Below are positions 27,504 through 36,015 of a DNA stretch of 64,000 nt, one piece after another (within the stretch, counting starts at the first letter, position 1; each line of letters opens with the position of its first letter). A program made the translations under genes and the position numbers. The stretch comes from Saliniramus fredricksonii (GTDB lineage Bacteria; Pseudomonadota; Alphaproteobacteria; Rhizobiales; Beijerinckiaceae): contig NZ_FMBM01000003.1 in NCBI RefSeq assembly GCF_900094735.1, positions 124,001-188,000 of the forward strand. The letters are read 5' to 3'. The notes under the pieces were generated by a model that worked only from the letters and a program-made list of their open reading frames with translations, did not search any database and was not told the DNA's origin.

Positions 27504-28034
27504 ATGATGAACAAGTTCCTCACGGCGCTCGTCGCCGCTTTCCTGCTCGCCATGCCGACCAGCATCGTCACCCCGGTCAAGGCGCATGACGGCGGGGATG
27601 TCTACCAGTCCGGCGAGATCATCGTCAGCCATCTGTGGACCCATGCCACCAGCGCCACCTCGGATGCGATCGAGGTCTATCTGACCATCGACAATACCGG
27701 CCTCGAGGGCGATGAACTCATCGCCGCGACCACGCGCTTTACAGGTCACGGCAGGCTTCAGGCCCCGGCCTTCGAGAACGGTGCCCTGCGTGTCGTCGAG
27801 GCGCCGACGCTCGAGATCGCCCCCGGCCAGACCATCAGCTTCCAGCAGGGCGGCATCACGCTGGTCCTGCCCAACGTCCAGCGCGTGCTGCGCGAAGGCG
27901 ATCATTTCGACATCGTGTTCGAATTCGCGAATGCCGGCGCGATCACCGCCGAGGTCGGCGTCGAGGCGCCCGTGGGAGCCGATGACCACGATCATGACGA
28001 CGATCATGATCACAACGGCGACACGAAGAGCTGA
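27504..28034 (+). CDS. Secreted PCu(A)C-like protein with Asp/His-rich tail under B12 control
   Basis: 176 residues. A signal peptide (about 1-28) precedes a domain resembling PCu(A)C copper chaperones (VYLTIDNTGLEGDELIAATTRF, TLEIAPGQTISFQQGGITLVL). The usual Cu(I) ligands, in HxM and MxM motifs, are missing: their positions read GHGRL, GALRV and GGITLVL. The protein ends in a tail of alternating Asp and His (about 160-170) suited to soft coordination of Co, Ni or Zn ions. Control by a cobalamin riboswitch and a place next to cobW suggest periplasmic cobalt handling. The fold assignment is moderately sure and the metal is inferred. Confidence 0.75.
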   Translation: MMNKFLTALVAAFLLAMPTSIVTPVKAHDGGDVYQSGEIIVSHLWTHATSATSDAIEVYLTIDNTGLEGDELIAATTRFTGHGRLQAPAFENGALRVVEAPTLEIAPGQTISFQQGGITLVLPNVQRVLREGDHFDIVFEFANAGAITAEVGVEAPVGADDHDHDDDHDHNGDTKS

Positions 28035-28110
28035 GCCATTTCGAAGCGGCGCGGAGCGGGCAGCCCTCGGTTGACATCGCCCCGCGCTCCGTTAGACCAT
28101 TGAACAAGCC

Positions 28111-28295
28111 GACGGTGCCGCGCTTTCGGGCGCGGCTTTCAAGGGAATGCCGGAAGGATGTGCGGGCCTCGTCCCGCCATATCCGTGCCGGAGCTGCCCC
28201 CGCAACTGTGAGCGGCGAGCTTCCAGCGTGAACCACTGGCCCATGGCCGGGAAGGAGCTGGCGGCGACGACCCGTGAGCCAGGAGACCTGCCGTC
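28111..28295 (+). ncRNA. Cobalamin riboswitch 2, heading the cob gene cluster
   Basis: P1 pairs GACGG (28111-28115) with CCGTC (28291-28295). The core has GAGCTGCCCCCGCAACTGTGAGCGG and the B12 box GAGCCAGGAGACCTGCC at about 28276-28292. After the aptamer two short hairpins follow: GTCCG/CGGAC (28360-28373) and GCCGGG/CCCGGC (28380-28395), neither with a U tract, so control is probably translational or Rho-dependent. It heads DUF1636, cobW and cobN. Confidence 0.95.
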
Positions 28296-28418
28296 GCCTG
28301 CATTGATGATCGATCCGGGCGGGGTGCACCGGGGGAAATGATCGGCTGACGGGGCGCAGGTCCGTTGCCGGACGCGAATGCCGGGCTCACCCGGCCTTCG
28401 AGGTTTGGACACGACACC

Positions 28419-28823
28419 ATGAGCCAGGACGATACGCGCGGCACCGATGCCGCCCCTGAAACGACATATCAGCCAGACACGCGCCCGATCCTCCATGTCT
28501 GCCTCACCTGCCGGCAGCGCGACGCCGAGGGTCAGATCATCGAGACGGAGGGGCCGCGCGCCGGGACGCGCCTCCATGACAATCTCGCCGCCGCCCTGCC
28601 GGATGACGCCCCCTTCGTGGTCAGGGGCGTCGAATGCCTCTCAAACTGCAAGCGCGCCTGCACCGTGGGGCTGACCAGCCCGATGCGCTGGAGCTATGTC
28701 TATGGCGATCTCGATCCGGTCGGGAGCATCGACGACATCATTGCCGGCGCCACGCTCTATGCCGGCACCGATGACGGTATCGTGCCCTGGCGCGAGCGCC
28801 CGCAGATCTTCCGCAAGGGGTGA
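28419..28823 (+). CDS. DUF1636 family metal- or Fe-S-binding protein
   Basis: 134 residues. Cysteines are arranged as CLTC (28, 31) and CLSNCKRAC (73, 77, 81), which suits a thioredoxin-like [2Fe-2S] ferredoxin or a metal site. DUF1636 genes commonly sit next to cobW in cobalamin loci, so a role in cobalt delivery or redox support is likely but unproven. The ATG at 28419 has a weak upstream Shine-Dalgarno; the frame is open to 28365. It is the first gene behind riboswitch 2 and lies 88 bases before cobW. Confidence 0.82.
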   Translation: MSQDDTRGTDAAPETTYQPDTRPILHVCLTCRQRDAEGQIIETEGPRAGTRLHDNLAAALPDDAPFVVRGVECLSNCKRACTVGLTSPMRWSYVYGDLDPVGSIDDIIAGATLYAGTDDGIVPWRERPQIFRKG

Positions 28824-28911
28824 TCGCCCGGATCCCGCCCTTCCCGCTTTCATCTTCCCATTCCGCCGCGCCCGCCGCCAACCCGGCCCGCGCCAGCGAG
28901 GACCAATCTGC

Positions 28912-29967
28912 ATGAGCAACGCTTTCGCCCCTTCGGTCAGCAAGACGCCCGTCACCATCATCACCGGCTTTCTCGGCTCGGGGAAGACGACGCTGATCCG
29001 CAATCTGATGCAAAACCCGCAGGGCCTGCGGCTTGCCGTGATCGTCAATGAGTTCGGCGATGTCGGCGTCGACGGAGACATCCTGAAATCCTGCGCCGAC
29101 GAGAACTGTCCGGCGGATTCGATCCTCGAACTCGCCAATGGCTGCCTGTGCTGCACCGTCGCCGATGATTTCGTACCCACCATCGAAGCACTGATGAAGC
29201 TGCCGCAAAAGCCCGATCACATCGTCATCGAGACGTCGGGCCTTGCTTTGCCAAAACCCCTGCTCAAGGCCTTCGACTGGCCGGATCTGCGTTCGCGCAT
29301 CACCGTCGACGGGGTCATTGCGGTCGCCGATGCCGAGGCGGTGGCTGCGGGGCGTTTCGCGGCCAATCCCGAAGCGGTGGAGGCCCAGCGTCTCGCCGAT
29401 GAGGGTGTCGATCACGAGACCCCGCTCTCCGAGCTTTTCGAAGACCAGATTTCCTGCGCCGATCTCGTCATTCTCAACAAGGCCGATCTCGTCGATGCAG
29501 ATGCCATGGCGCGCGCCCGGGCCATCGTCGAGAAGAAAGCGCCGCGTCCGGTGCCGATCCTCGAAGCCAGCGAGGCCAGGCTCGATCCGCGCGTGCTGAT
29601 CGGGCTCGGCAAGGCGGCGGAGGACGATCTCGCGGCGCGGCCCTCGCATCACGACGATCATGATCACGAGCATGATCACGAGGATTTCGAGAGCATCATC
29701 GTCTCCCTGCCGGAGGGGCTCTCGCCCGATGAGATCGTGGCACGCGTCGAGCGTCTCGCGCGCGAGCAGAACATCCTGCGGGTGAAGGGCTATGTCGCGG
29801 TGCCCGGCAAGCCGATGCGGCTCCTCGTCCAGGGTGTCGGCGCGCGGGTGCGCACCCAGTTCGACCGCCCCTGGGCGCCGCAGGAAGAACGTGCCTCGCG
29901 GCTCGTCGTGATCGCCGAGCATGATCACATCAACCGCACGGCCATCGAATCCGTGCTCAACGGCTGA
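28912..29967 (+). CDS. cobW: Cobalamin biosynthesis GTPase CobW
   Basis: 351 residues, G3E GTPase family. The Walker A loop is GFLGSGKTT (19-27), the metal-binding GCLCC (77-81) is intact, and NKAD gives guanine specificity. A His/Asp-rich run (about 246-258) separates the GTPase from the CobW C-terminal domain. CobW is a metallochaperone thought to supply Co(II) to the cobaltochelatase. The neighbours agree: cobN follows after 14 bases. The ATG at 28912 is chosen for family length; upstream open frame is not conserved. Confidence 0.95.
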   Translation: MSNAFAPSVSKTPVTIITGFLGSGKTTLIRNLMQNPQGLRLAVIVNEFGDVGVDGDILKSCADENCPADSILELANGCLCCTVADDFVPTIEALMKLPQKPDHIVIETSGLALPKPLLKAFDWPDLRSRITVDGVIAVADAEAVAAGRFAANPEAVEAQRLADEGVDHETPLSELFEDQISCADLVILNKADLVDADAMARARAIVEKKAPRPVPILEASEARLDPRVLIGLGKAAEDDLAARPSHHDDHDHEHDHEDFESIIVSLPEGLSPDEIVARVERLAREQNILRVKGYVAVPGKPMRLLVQGVGARVRTQFDRPWAPQEERASRLVVIAEHDHINRTAIESVLNG

Positions 29968-29981
29968 GCGGGTTTTCAGCG

Positions 29982-32900
29982 ATGCATGTCGTCTTTCGCG
30001 AAAGCCATGGCCTCGAAGAAGCCGGCGCGCCCCGGGATCTGGGGCAGAGCCCGGCCGATCTCGTCGTTCTGTCCTTCTCCGACAGCGATCTCGGCGCCTT
30101 CGCCGCTGCCTGGCGGGCGGCGCGCGAGGGGATGCCGAGCCTGCGGCTTGCGAATATCGCATCGCTGATCCATCCGCTCTCCGTCGATACCTATTGCGAG
30201 AACACACTGTCGGGCGCGCGCGCGATCCTGATCCGCATCCTCGGCGGGGTGGATTACTGGCCCTACGGGATCGAGCAGATCCAGAAGCTTGCCGCCCGCG
30301 AGAACATCGCGCTCGCCGTGATCCCGGCTGACGGTCGCCCGGATGAACGGCTCGATGCGGCGTCGAACCTGCCGGTCTCGACCCTGCGGCGCATCGCGCA
30401 TCTGTGCGACCAGGGCGGACAGGGCGCGGCGCATGCAGCCCTCGCCCAGCTCGCGCTGGCCGGCGGGCTCTATGCGGATCCGGTGATGGGCGTGAAGGCG
30501 ATGGCGCCGGTCGGCTTCTTCCGTCCCGGCACCGGAATCGTCTGTCCGCTGGCCCTGCCGCGCGCCGGTTCGCGCCCGCTCGCGCCGGTGATCTTCTACC
30601 GCTCCTTCCTCACCGCCGCCGATACCGGCCCGGTCGAGGCGATGATCGCGGCCCTGGAGGAACGCGGCTTCGATTCCTTCGGCATCTTCGTGCCGAGCCT
30701 GAAGGCCCCCGATGCCGCCGGCTGGCTGCGCCGCCATCTCGCCCGGCTGGAACCCGACGTGATCATCAACGCCACCGCCTTCTCCGCGCGCATGGATACG
30801 CAAGGCGGCACGCCGCTTGACATCGCCGATGCGCCGGTTCTGCAGGTGGCGCTGGCCAATTCCGACCGCAAGGCCTGGAGCGAGGCCGAACGCGGGCTCT
30901 CGCCGGCGGATCTCGCCATGCATGTGGTGCTCCCGGAAGTCGATGGCCGCATCTTCGCCGGCGTCGTCTCGTTCAAGGAGCAGGAGGCGCGTGACCCTGA
31001 TCTCGGCTTCGCACGCCGTGCCCATTGCGCCGATCCGGGCCAGATCGCCGCGCTTGCCGCCAAGGCGCATGCGCAGGTCAATCTGCGCCGCAAGCCGCCC
31101 GAGCAGCGTCGTCTCGCCCTCATCCTCTCGACCTATCCCGGACGCGAGGACCAGCACGCCCACGCGATCGGCCTCGATGCGCCGGCGAGCGCCGTCGGCC
31201 TCTACGGGCTCCTGGCCGAGCACGACTATGACACGGGTGAGACACCTGCCGATGGCGACGGCCTCGTCGGCGCGCTGAGCACATCGCGCATCAGCTGGCC
31301 GCTCGAAGCCTATCACGCTGCGCTCGCTGCCCTGCCGCAGAGCCTGCGCGACGCGCTCGAAGCGCAATGGGGTGCGCCGGAGGAGGATCCCGATTGCCGC
31401 GACGGCGCCTTCCATTTCCGGGCGCTTGAGCACGGCCATATGATCACCGCGCTCCAGCCCGAGCGCGGCAACAGCGCTGATCGCGCGCAGGAATATCACG
31501 ATCTGGCCCGCGCCCCGCGTCACGCCTATATCGCCTTCTATCTCTGGCTGCGCCAGGCATGCGCCATCGACGCGCTGATTCATCTCGGCGCACACGGGAC
31601 GCTGGAATGGCTGCCCGGCAAGGCCGTGGCGCTCGGATCCGAATGCTGGCCGCAGGCGCTGACCGGCGCGGTACCGGTGATCTATCCCTTCATCGTCAAC
31701 GATCCAGGCGAGGCCGCCACGGCCAAGCGGCGCATCGGCGCGCTCACTATCGGCCATATGACGCCACCCGTGCGCAGCGGCGCCATGCCAGAGACGCTGC
31801 ACGGGCTGGAGCGCCTGCTCGACGAATATTCCACCGCCGACGGGCTCGACCCGCGCCGCCGCGACCGGCTCGTCGATGCCATCATCGACGCCGCGCAGGC
31901 GACGCAGATCGTCGAGGATCTCCAGATCACGCCGGAGACCTGCAAGCAGGAGGTGATCGCGCGCGTCGATGCCTTCGTCTGCGACATCAAGGAAACCCAG
32001 TTCACCGACGGGCTCCACGTCTTCGGCGAACCGGCGCGCGCGGAAGACGAAGGCGCGCTCGATCCGCAAGCTCTCGATCCACATGCGCTCGCATCCTGCC
32101 CGCAGGGCGAGCGCGCGGCGCTGATCGCGGCGCTCGACGGACGTTTCGTCGCCCCCGGCCCCGCCGGCTCGCCCTGGCGCGGGCGCCGCGATGTGCTGCC
32201 CACCGGGCGCAATCTCTTCGCCGTCGATCCGCGCGCCGTGCCCAGCCGCGCGGCGGTCGAACAGGGCACGCGCATGGCCGAGGCGCTGGTCATGCGACAT
32301 TTGCAGGATCATGGCGATTACCCGCAAGGCGTCGTGGTCGATCTGTGGGGCTCGGCCACCATGCGCACCGCCGGCGAGGATTTCGCCATGGCGATGCGGC
32401 TGATCGGGGCCCAACCCGTCTGGGATCACGGCTCGAGCCGGATCTCCGGCTTCGAGATCCTCGCCCCCGCCATCCTCGGGCGACCGCGCATCGCGGTAAC
32501 ACTGCGCATATCCGGCCTGTTCCGCGACGTCTTTCCCGGCCTTGCCGATCTGTTCGAACAGGCCGTGGCCGCCCTGCGCAAACGCGCCGAGCCCGAGGGC
32601 GAGAACCCGTATTACGCGGAAGCTGCCGACACCGCCCATGTCTTCGGCCCGGCACCGGGCAGCTATGGCGCGGGTGTCGATCATCTCACGCAGGACTTTT
32701 CGCGCGAGACGATCGACAAGGCCGGGCAGGACTGGCTCGCAGCCTCCGCCTTCGCCTATGGCGGAGACAAGGCAGGACGTTACGACAAGGCTGGCCTCGA
32801 GGCCCGCGTGGCGCAGGCCTCGGCCTATGTGCATGCCCATGATCTGGCTGAAAGCGACCTCCTGAGCGCGCCCGACTACGCCCAGCACCAGGGCGGTTTC

Positions 32901-33374
32901 GCCGCCGCTGCCCGCAGCCTGCGCGGGGAGGAAGGCGGCGCACCCGCGCTCTATCATCTCGACACCACCCGCCCCGAACAGACGCGTATCCGTGCCACGC
33001 ATGAGGAGATCGCGCGGCTGGTGCGGGCGCGGGCGAGTAATCCGCGCTGGCTCGCCGGCCAGATGCGCCACGGCTATCGCGGCGCGGCGGAGATCGCCGC
33101 CACGCTCGACCAGATGGCCCGCTTCGCCGCCCTCGCCGAGGTGGTGGGGAGCCATCATTTCGACCTCTATTTCGATGCGACGCTCGGCGACGAGAGCGTG
33201 CGCGACTTCCTCGCCAACGCCAATCCGGAAGCCTTGCGCCAGATGCGCAACCGGTTCGAGGCGATGCGCGAATACGGCTACTGGAAGCCCCTGCGCAACA
33301 GCGTCATCGCCACGCTGGCACAGGACGTGCCCGAGCTTGAAGGCGACGCGCACGATACGCGGCTTGCCTCATGA
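29982..33374 (+). CDS. cobN: Cobaltochelatase subunit CobN
   Basis: 1130 residues, ATP-dependent class I chelatase large subunit that inserts Co(II) into hydrogenobyrinate a,c-diamide. Family segments include IGGVDYWPYGIEQI, DLWGSATMRTAGEDFAMAMRLIGA, SYGAGVDHLT, and AHGTLEWLPGKAVALG, the last a hallmark of CobN/ChlH. It is somewhat shorter than the Pseudomonas denitrificans protein (about 1275) because of shorter variable regions. The partners CobS and CobT are not in the window. The stop overlaps the cobG start (ATGA at 33371-33374). Confidence 0.97.
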   Translation: MHVVFRESHGLEEAGAPRDLGQSPADLVVLSFSDSDLGAFAAAWRAAREGMPSLRLANIASLIHPLSVDTYCENTLSGARAILIRILGGVDYWPYGIEQIQKLAARENIALAVIPADGRPDERLDAASNLPVSTLRRIAHLCDQGGQGAAHAALAQLALAGGLYADPVMGVKAMAPVGFFRPGTGIVCPLALPRAGSRPLAPVIFYRSFLTAADTGPVEAMIAALEERGFDSFGIFVPSLKAPDAAGWLRRHLARLEPDVIINATAFSARMDTQGGTPLDIADAPVLQVALANSDRKAWSEAERGLSPADLAMHVVLPEVDGRIFAGVVSFKEQEARDPDLGFARRAHCADPGQIAALAAKAHAQVNLRRKPPEQRRLALILSTYPGREDQHAHAIGLDAPASAVGLYGLLAEHDYDTGETPADGDGLVGALSTSRISWPLEAYHAALAALPQSLRDALEAQWGAPEEDPDCRDGAFHFRALEHGHMITALQPERGNSADRAQEYHDLARAPRHAYIAFYLWLRQACAIDALIHLGAHGTLEWLPGKAVALGSECWPQALTGAVPVIYPFIVNDPGEAATAKRRIGALTIGHMTPPVRSGAMPETLHGLERLLDEYSTADGLDPRRRDRLVDAIIDAAQATQIVEDLQITPETCKQEVIARVDAFVCDIKETQFTDGLHVFGEPARAEDEGALDPQALDPHALASCPQGERAALIAALDGRFVAPGPAGSPWRGRRDVLPTGRNLFAVDPRAVPSRAAVEQGTRMAEALVMRHLQDHGDYPQGVVVDLWGSATMRTAGEDFAMAMRLIGAQPVWDHGSSRISGFEILAPAILGRPRIAVTLRISGLFRDVFPGLADLFEQAVAALRKRAEPEGENPYYAEAADTAHVFGPAPGSYGAGVDHLTQDFSRETIDKAGQDWLAASAFAYGGDKAGRYDKAGLEARVAQASAYVHAHDLAESDLLSAPDYAQHQGGFAAAARSLRGEEGGAPALYHLDTTRPEQTRIRATHEEIARLVRARASNPRWLAGQMRHGYRGAAEIAATLDQMARFAALAEVVGSHHFDLYFDATLGDESVRDFLANANPEALRQMRNRFEAMREYGYWKPLRNSVIATLAQDVPELEGDAHDTRLAS

Positions 33375-34615
33375 CCGCGCCTGCACCAGCGACGGGCTTC
33401 TCTCGCAAGGGCTGGTGCCCCGGCGCCTGGCGCCCGATGCGCTCCGGAGACGGGCTGATCCTGCGTCTGCGCCCACCCGGCGGCAGGCTCACTGTTACAG
33501 ATCTGCGCCGCATCGCCGACGACGCGGTGCGCTACGGCAACGCCGTCATCGAGATCACCCGCCGCGCCGCGCTCCAGATCCGGGGCATCGCGGATGAGGA
33601 TGACGCGGCCTCGCTGCGCGCCGATCTGCAGGCGCAGGGCCTCGTTGATGATGATGCGGCGGCGGAAAGCGCGCGGCAGGTGGTGCATGATCCGCTGGCC
33701 ACATCCGACCATCCCGGCCTTGCGCTGGAGCGCGCGCTCGTCGAAGCCGCGCGCGAGGATGCCGGGCTGGCGGCGCTGCCGGCGAAATTCGGTTTCCTGA
33801 TCGATCTCGGCAATCCCCGCCGCCTTGCCGCCACACCCGGCGATATCCGCATCGAACGCGCGTTGGATGGCGGGCTGTGTCTGCGGGCAGCGGCATGCGA
33901 TGAGGCCGTGGCGGTCACGACGGCGGATGCTGTTGCGCACGCGCTGGCCCTGGCCCGCGCCTTCGCGCGCCACCCCGTGGTTATGGCCGGGCGCTTCCAC
34001 CGCATGCAGGCGCTGATTGAAAGCGGCGAAGGCGGCGATCTGTATCGCGATGCCGGGCTCGCCAATCTGGCCCCGGCGCGCACCGCCGATGCCGGCGCGC
34101 CGCCGCGACCCGGCGCTTCGAGCGGCGGCCTCCTCGCCGCCCTGCCTTTTGGCCAGACCGATGCGCAGGCCCTGCATCGCCTCGCGGACCATCTGGACGG
34201 GACCGGTATCGTGCCGCGCCTCACCCCCTGGCGCGCGCTCTGGCTCCCCGGCGCCGACCCCGCCCTGGCAGAGACGCTCGCCGCGATCGGTTTCATCACC
34301 GATCCGGATGACCCGCTCACCGGCATCGATACCTGCCCCGGCGCTCCGGCTTGCGCCTCCGGGATGATCGAAACCCATTCGCTCGCCCGCGAAATCGCCG
34401 CGGCCCTGCCGCGCGCCATGCGCGATCGGGGGCTCCATGTTTCCGGCTGCGGCAAGGGTTGCGCGCGCTCCGCGCCGGCGGCACTCACGGTGATCGGCAC
34501 CGCGCAGGGCCATGATCTGGTGCAGGATGGCAAGGTGAGCGATAAACCGGTTGCGCAGGCGCTCACGCGCGCGGCGCTGATCGCGCAATGCAAGCATGTC
34601 GCGACGCGGCAATGA
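33371..34615 (+). CDS. cobG: Precorrin-3B synthase (O2-dependent)
   Basis: 414 residues, related to sulfite/nitrite reductases. It adds a C20 hydroxyl and gamma-lactone to precorrin-3A using molecular oxygen, the step that defines the aerobic pathway. The [4Fe-4S] cysteines are in CPGAPAC and SGCGKGC. Two ferredoxin-like halves can be seen, with DGLILRLRPPGGRL near the start. It overlaps cobN by 4 bases and is coupled to cobH downstream. Confidence 0.95.
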   Translation: MTAPAPATGFSRKGWCPGAWRPMRSGDGLILRLRPPGGRLTVTDLRRIADDAVRYGNAVIEITRRAALQIRGIADEDDAASLRADLQAQGLVDDDAAAESARQVVHDPLATSDHPGLALERALVEAAREDAGLAALPAKFGFLIDLGNPRRLAATPGDIRIERALDGGLCLRAAACDEAVAVTTADAVAHALALARAFARHPVVMAGRFHRMQALIESGEGGDLYRDAGLANLAPARTADAGAPPRPGASSGGLLAALPFGQTDAQALHRLADHLDGTGIVPRLTPWRALWLPGADPALAETLAAIGFITDPDDPLTGIDTCPGAPACASGMIETHSLAREIAAALPRAMRDRGLHVSGCGKGCARSAPAALTVIGTAQGHDLVQDGKVSDKPVAQALTRAALIAQCKHVATRQ

Positions 34616-35256
34616 CGGGAACGGGAATGGGCTACGCATACGAAAAGAACGGCGCCGCGATCTACGAGCGCTCCTTCGCCATCATCCGCGCCGAGGCGGA
34701 TCTCACGCGCTTCGACGCCGACGAGGAGAAGGTCGCCGTGCGGATGATCCATGCCAGCGGCATGGTCGATCTCGCAGGCGACATCATCTTCGCCCCCGGC
34801 TTCGCCAAAGCGGCCAAGGCGGCCCTGCGCGAAGGCGCGCCGATCCTGTGCGATGCGCGCATGGTCTCGGAGGGCGTCACCCGCGCGCGGCTCCCCGCCG
34901 ACAACCCCGTGATCTGCACCCTGCAGGATCCCCGCGTCCCCGATCTTGCCGCGCAGATGGGCACGACCCGCTCTGCGGCGGCGATGGAGTTGTGGCGCCC
35001 GCATCTCGAAGGCGCTGTCATCGCCATCGGCAACGCGCCGACATCGCTTTTCCGGCTGCTCGAAATGCTCGACGATCCCGCGACACCCCGCCCCGCCGCG
35101 ATCATCGGCATCCCGGTCGGCTTCGTCGGTGCGGTGGAATCGAAGGAAGCGCTGATGGCGGATGGCCGGGTCCCCGGCCTGATCGTGCGCGGACGCCGGG
35201 GCGGCTCGGCGGTGACGGTCGCGGCGATCAACGCGCTGGCGAGTGAGCGCGAATGA
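34612..35256 (+). CDS. cobH: Precorrin-8X methylmutase
   Basis: 214 residues. Moves the methyl group from C11 to C12 to give hydrogenobyrinate. The catalytic histidine is in MIHASGMVDL (His47), and GAPILCDARMVSEGV and IGNAPTSLFRLLEM are conserved. The ATG at 34612 overlaps the cobG stop; the in-frame ATG at 34627, preceded by GGGA, is an alternative. It overlaps cobI by 4 bases. Confidence 0.96.
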   Translation: MTGTGMGYAYEKNGAAIYERSFAIIRAEADLTRFDADEEKVAVRMIHASGMVDLAGDIIFAPGFAKAAKAALREGAPILCDARMVSEGVTRARLPADNPVICTLQDPRVPDLAAQMGTTRSAAAMELWRPHLEGAVIAIGNAPTSLFRLLEMLDDPATPRPAAIIGIPVGFVGAVESKEALMADGRVPGLIVRGRRGGSAVTVAAINALASERE

Positions 35257-35984
35257 GCGGGACCGGCACCATATACGGCGTCGGCCTCGGCCCCGGCGAT
35301 CCGGATCTGATGAGCGTCAAGGCACATCGCCTCGTCAGCAATGCCACGGATATCGCCTACTTTCGCAAGAGCGGGCGCAGGGGCCGCGCACGCACCAGCG
35401 TCGACGGGCTGTTGCGGGCGGATGTGCATGAATTCGCCATGGAATACCCCGTAACCACCGAAATCCCCCTCGACGATCCGGCCTACGCGGCAACGCTGAA
35501 GGCGTTCTATGAAGATTGCGTCGAAAAGCTTCTCGCCATGGTGCGCGCGGGGCGCAACGTGGTCGTGCTCTGCGAGGGCGATCCTTTCTTCTACGGCTCC
35601 TTCATGCATCTGCATTCCCGCCTCCTCGGCCATTGCCCGGTGGAGGTGGTGCCCGGCATTACCGGCATGTCCGCCTGCTGGACGGCGACGGGCCAGCCGA
35701 TCACCTATGGCGACGACGTGCTCTGCGTCCTCGCCGGCACGCTCGACGAGGAGAGCCTGGTCGCACGCATGCGCGAGGCCGATGCGCTCGTGGTGATGAA
35801 GCTCGGGCGCAACCTCCCCAAGGTGCGCCGCGCCCTCGAGCGCGCGGGGCTCGCTGAACGCGCCTTCTATGTCGCCTATGGGGCGATGCCGCAGCAGCAG
35901 GTGATGCCGCTATCGCAAAAGGAAACCGACGACGCGCCGTATTTCTCGATGATCATCGTCCACGGCCAGGGGCGGCGGCCATGA
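35253..35984 (+). CDS. cobI: Precorrin-2 C20-methyltransferase
   Basis: 243 residues, SAM-dependent tetrapyrrole methylase. GVGLGPGDPDLMSVKAHRLV is the N-terminal glycine-rich motif, LCEGDPFFYGSFMHL contains the GDP loop, and EVVPGITGMSACW is conserved. It makes precorrin-3A. Its last codons run into a short tandem repeat (35975-36010) that carries extra copies of an AAAGGAC-type Shine-Dalgarno before cobJ. Confidence 0.96.
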   Translation: MSGTGTIYGVGLGPGDPDLMSVKAHRLVSNATDIAYFRKSGRRGRARTSVDGLLRADVHEFAMEYPVTTEIPLDDPAYAATLKAFYEDCVEKLLAMVRAGRNVVVLCEGDPFFYGSFMHLHSRLLGHCPVEVVPGITGMSACWTATGQPITYGDDVLCVLAGTLDEESLVARMREADALVVMKLGRNLPKVRRALERAGLAERAFYVAYGAMPQQQVMPLSQKETDDAPYFSMIIVHGQGRRP

Positions 35985-36015
35985 AAGGACGGCGGCCATG
36001 AAAGGACGGCGACCA
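35975..36015 (+). repeat. Tandem 17-base repeat between cobI and cobJ
   Basis: GGCGGCCATGAAAGGAC occurs twice in a row and then starts again as GGCGACCATGAGC, ending in the cobJ ATG. Each unit contains ATG and AAAGGAC, so the repeat multiplies a ribosome-binding site. It could have grown by slippage and may affect cobJ translation. Confidence 0.75.

Noticed and set aside
27104-27580. Minus-strand frame across riboswitch 1
   Set aside because: It covers the aptamer and both gene ends, has no Shine-Dalgarno, and arises from riboswitch sequence.
29976-33353. Open frame of 1125 codons opposite cobN
   Set aside because: Antisense shadow of cobN produced by high GC content; its composition is low-complexity and resembles no protein family, while cobN on the plus strand is certain.
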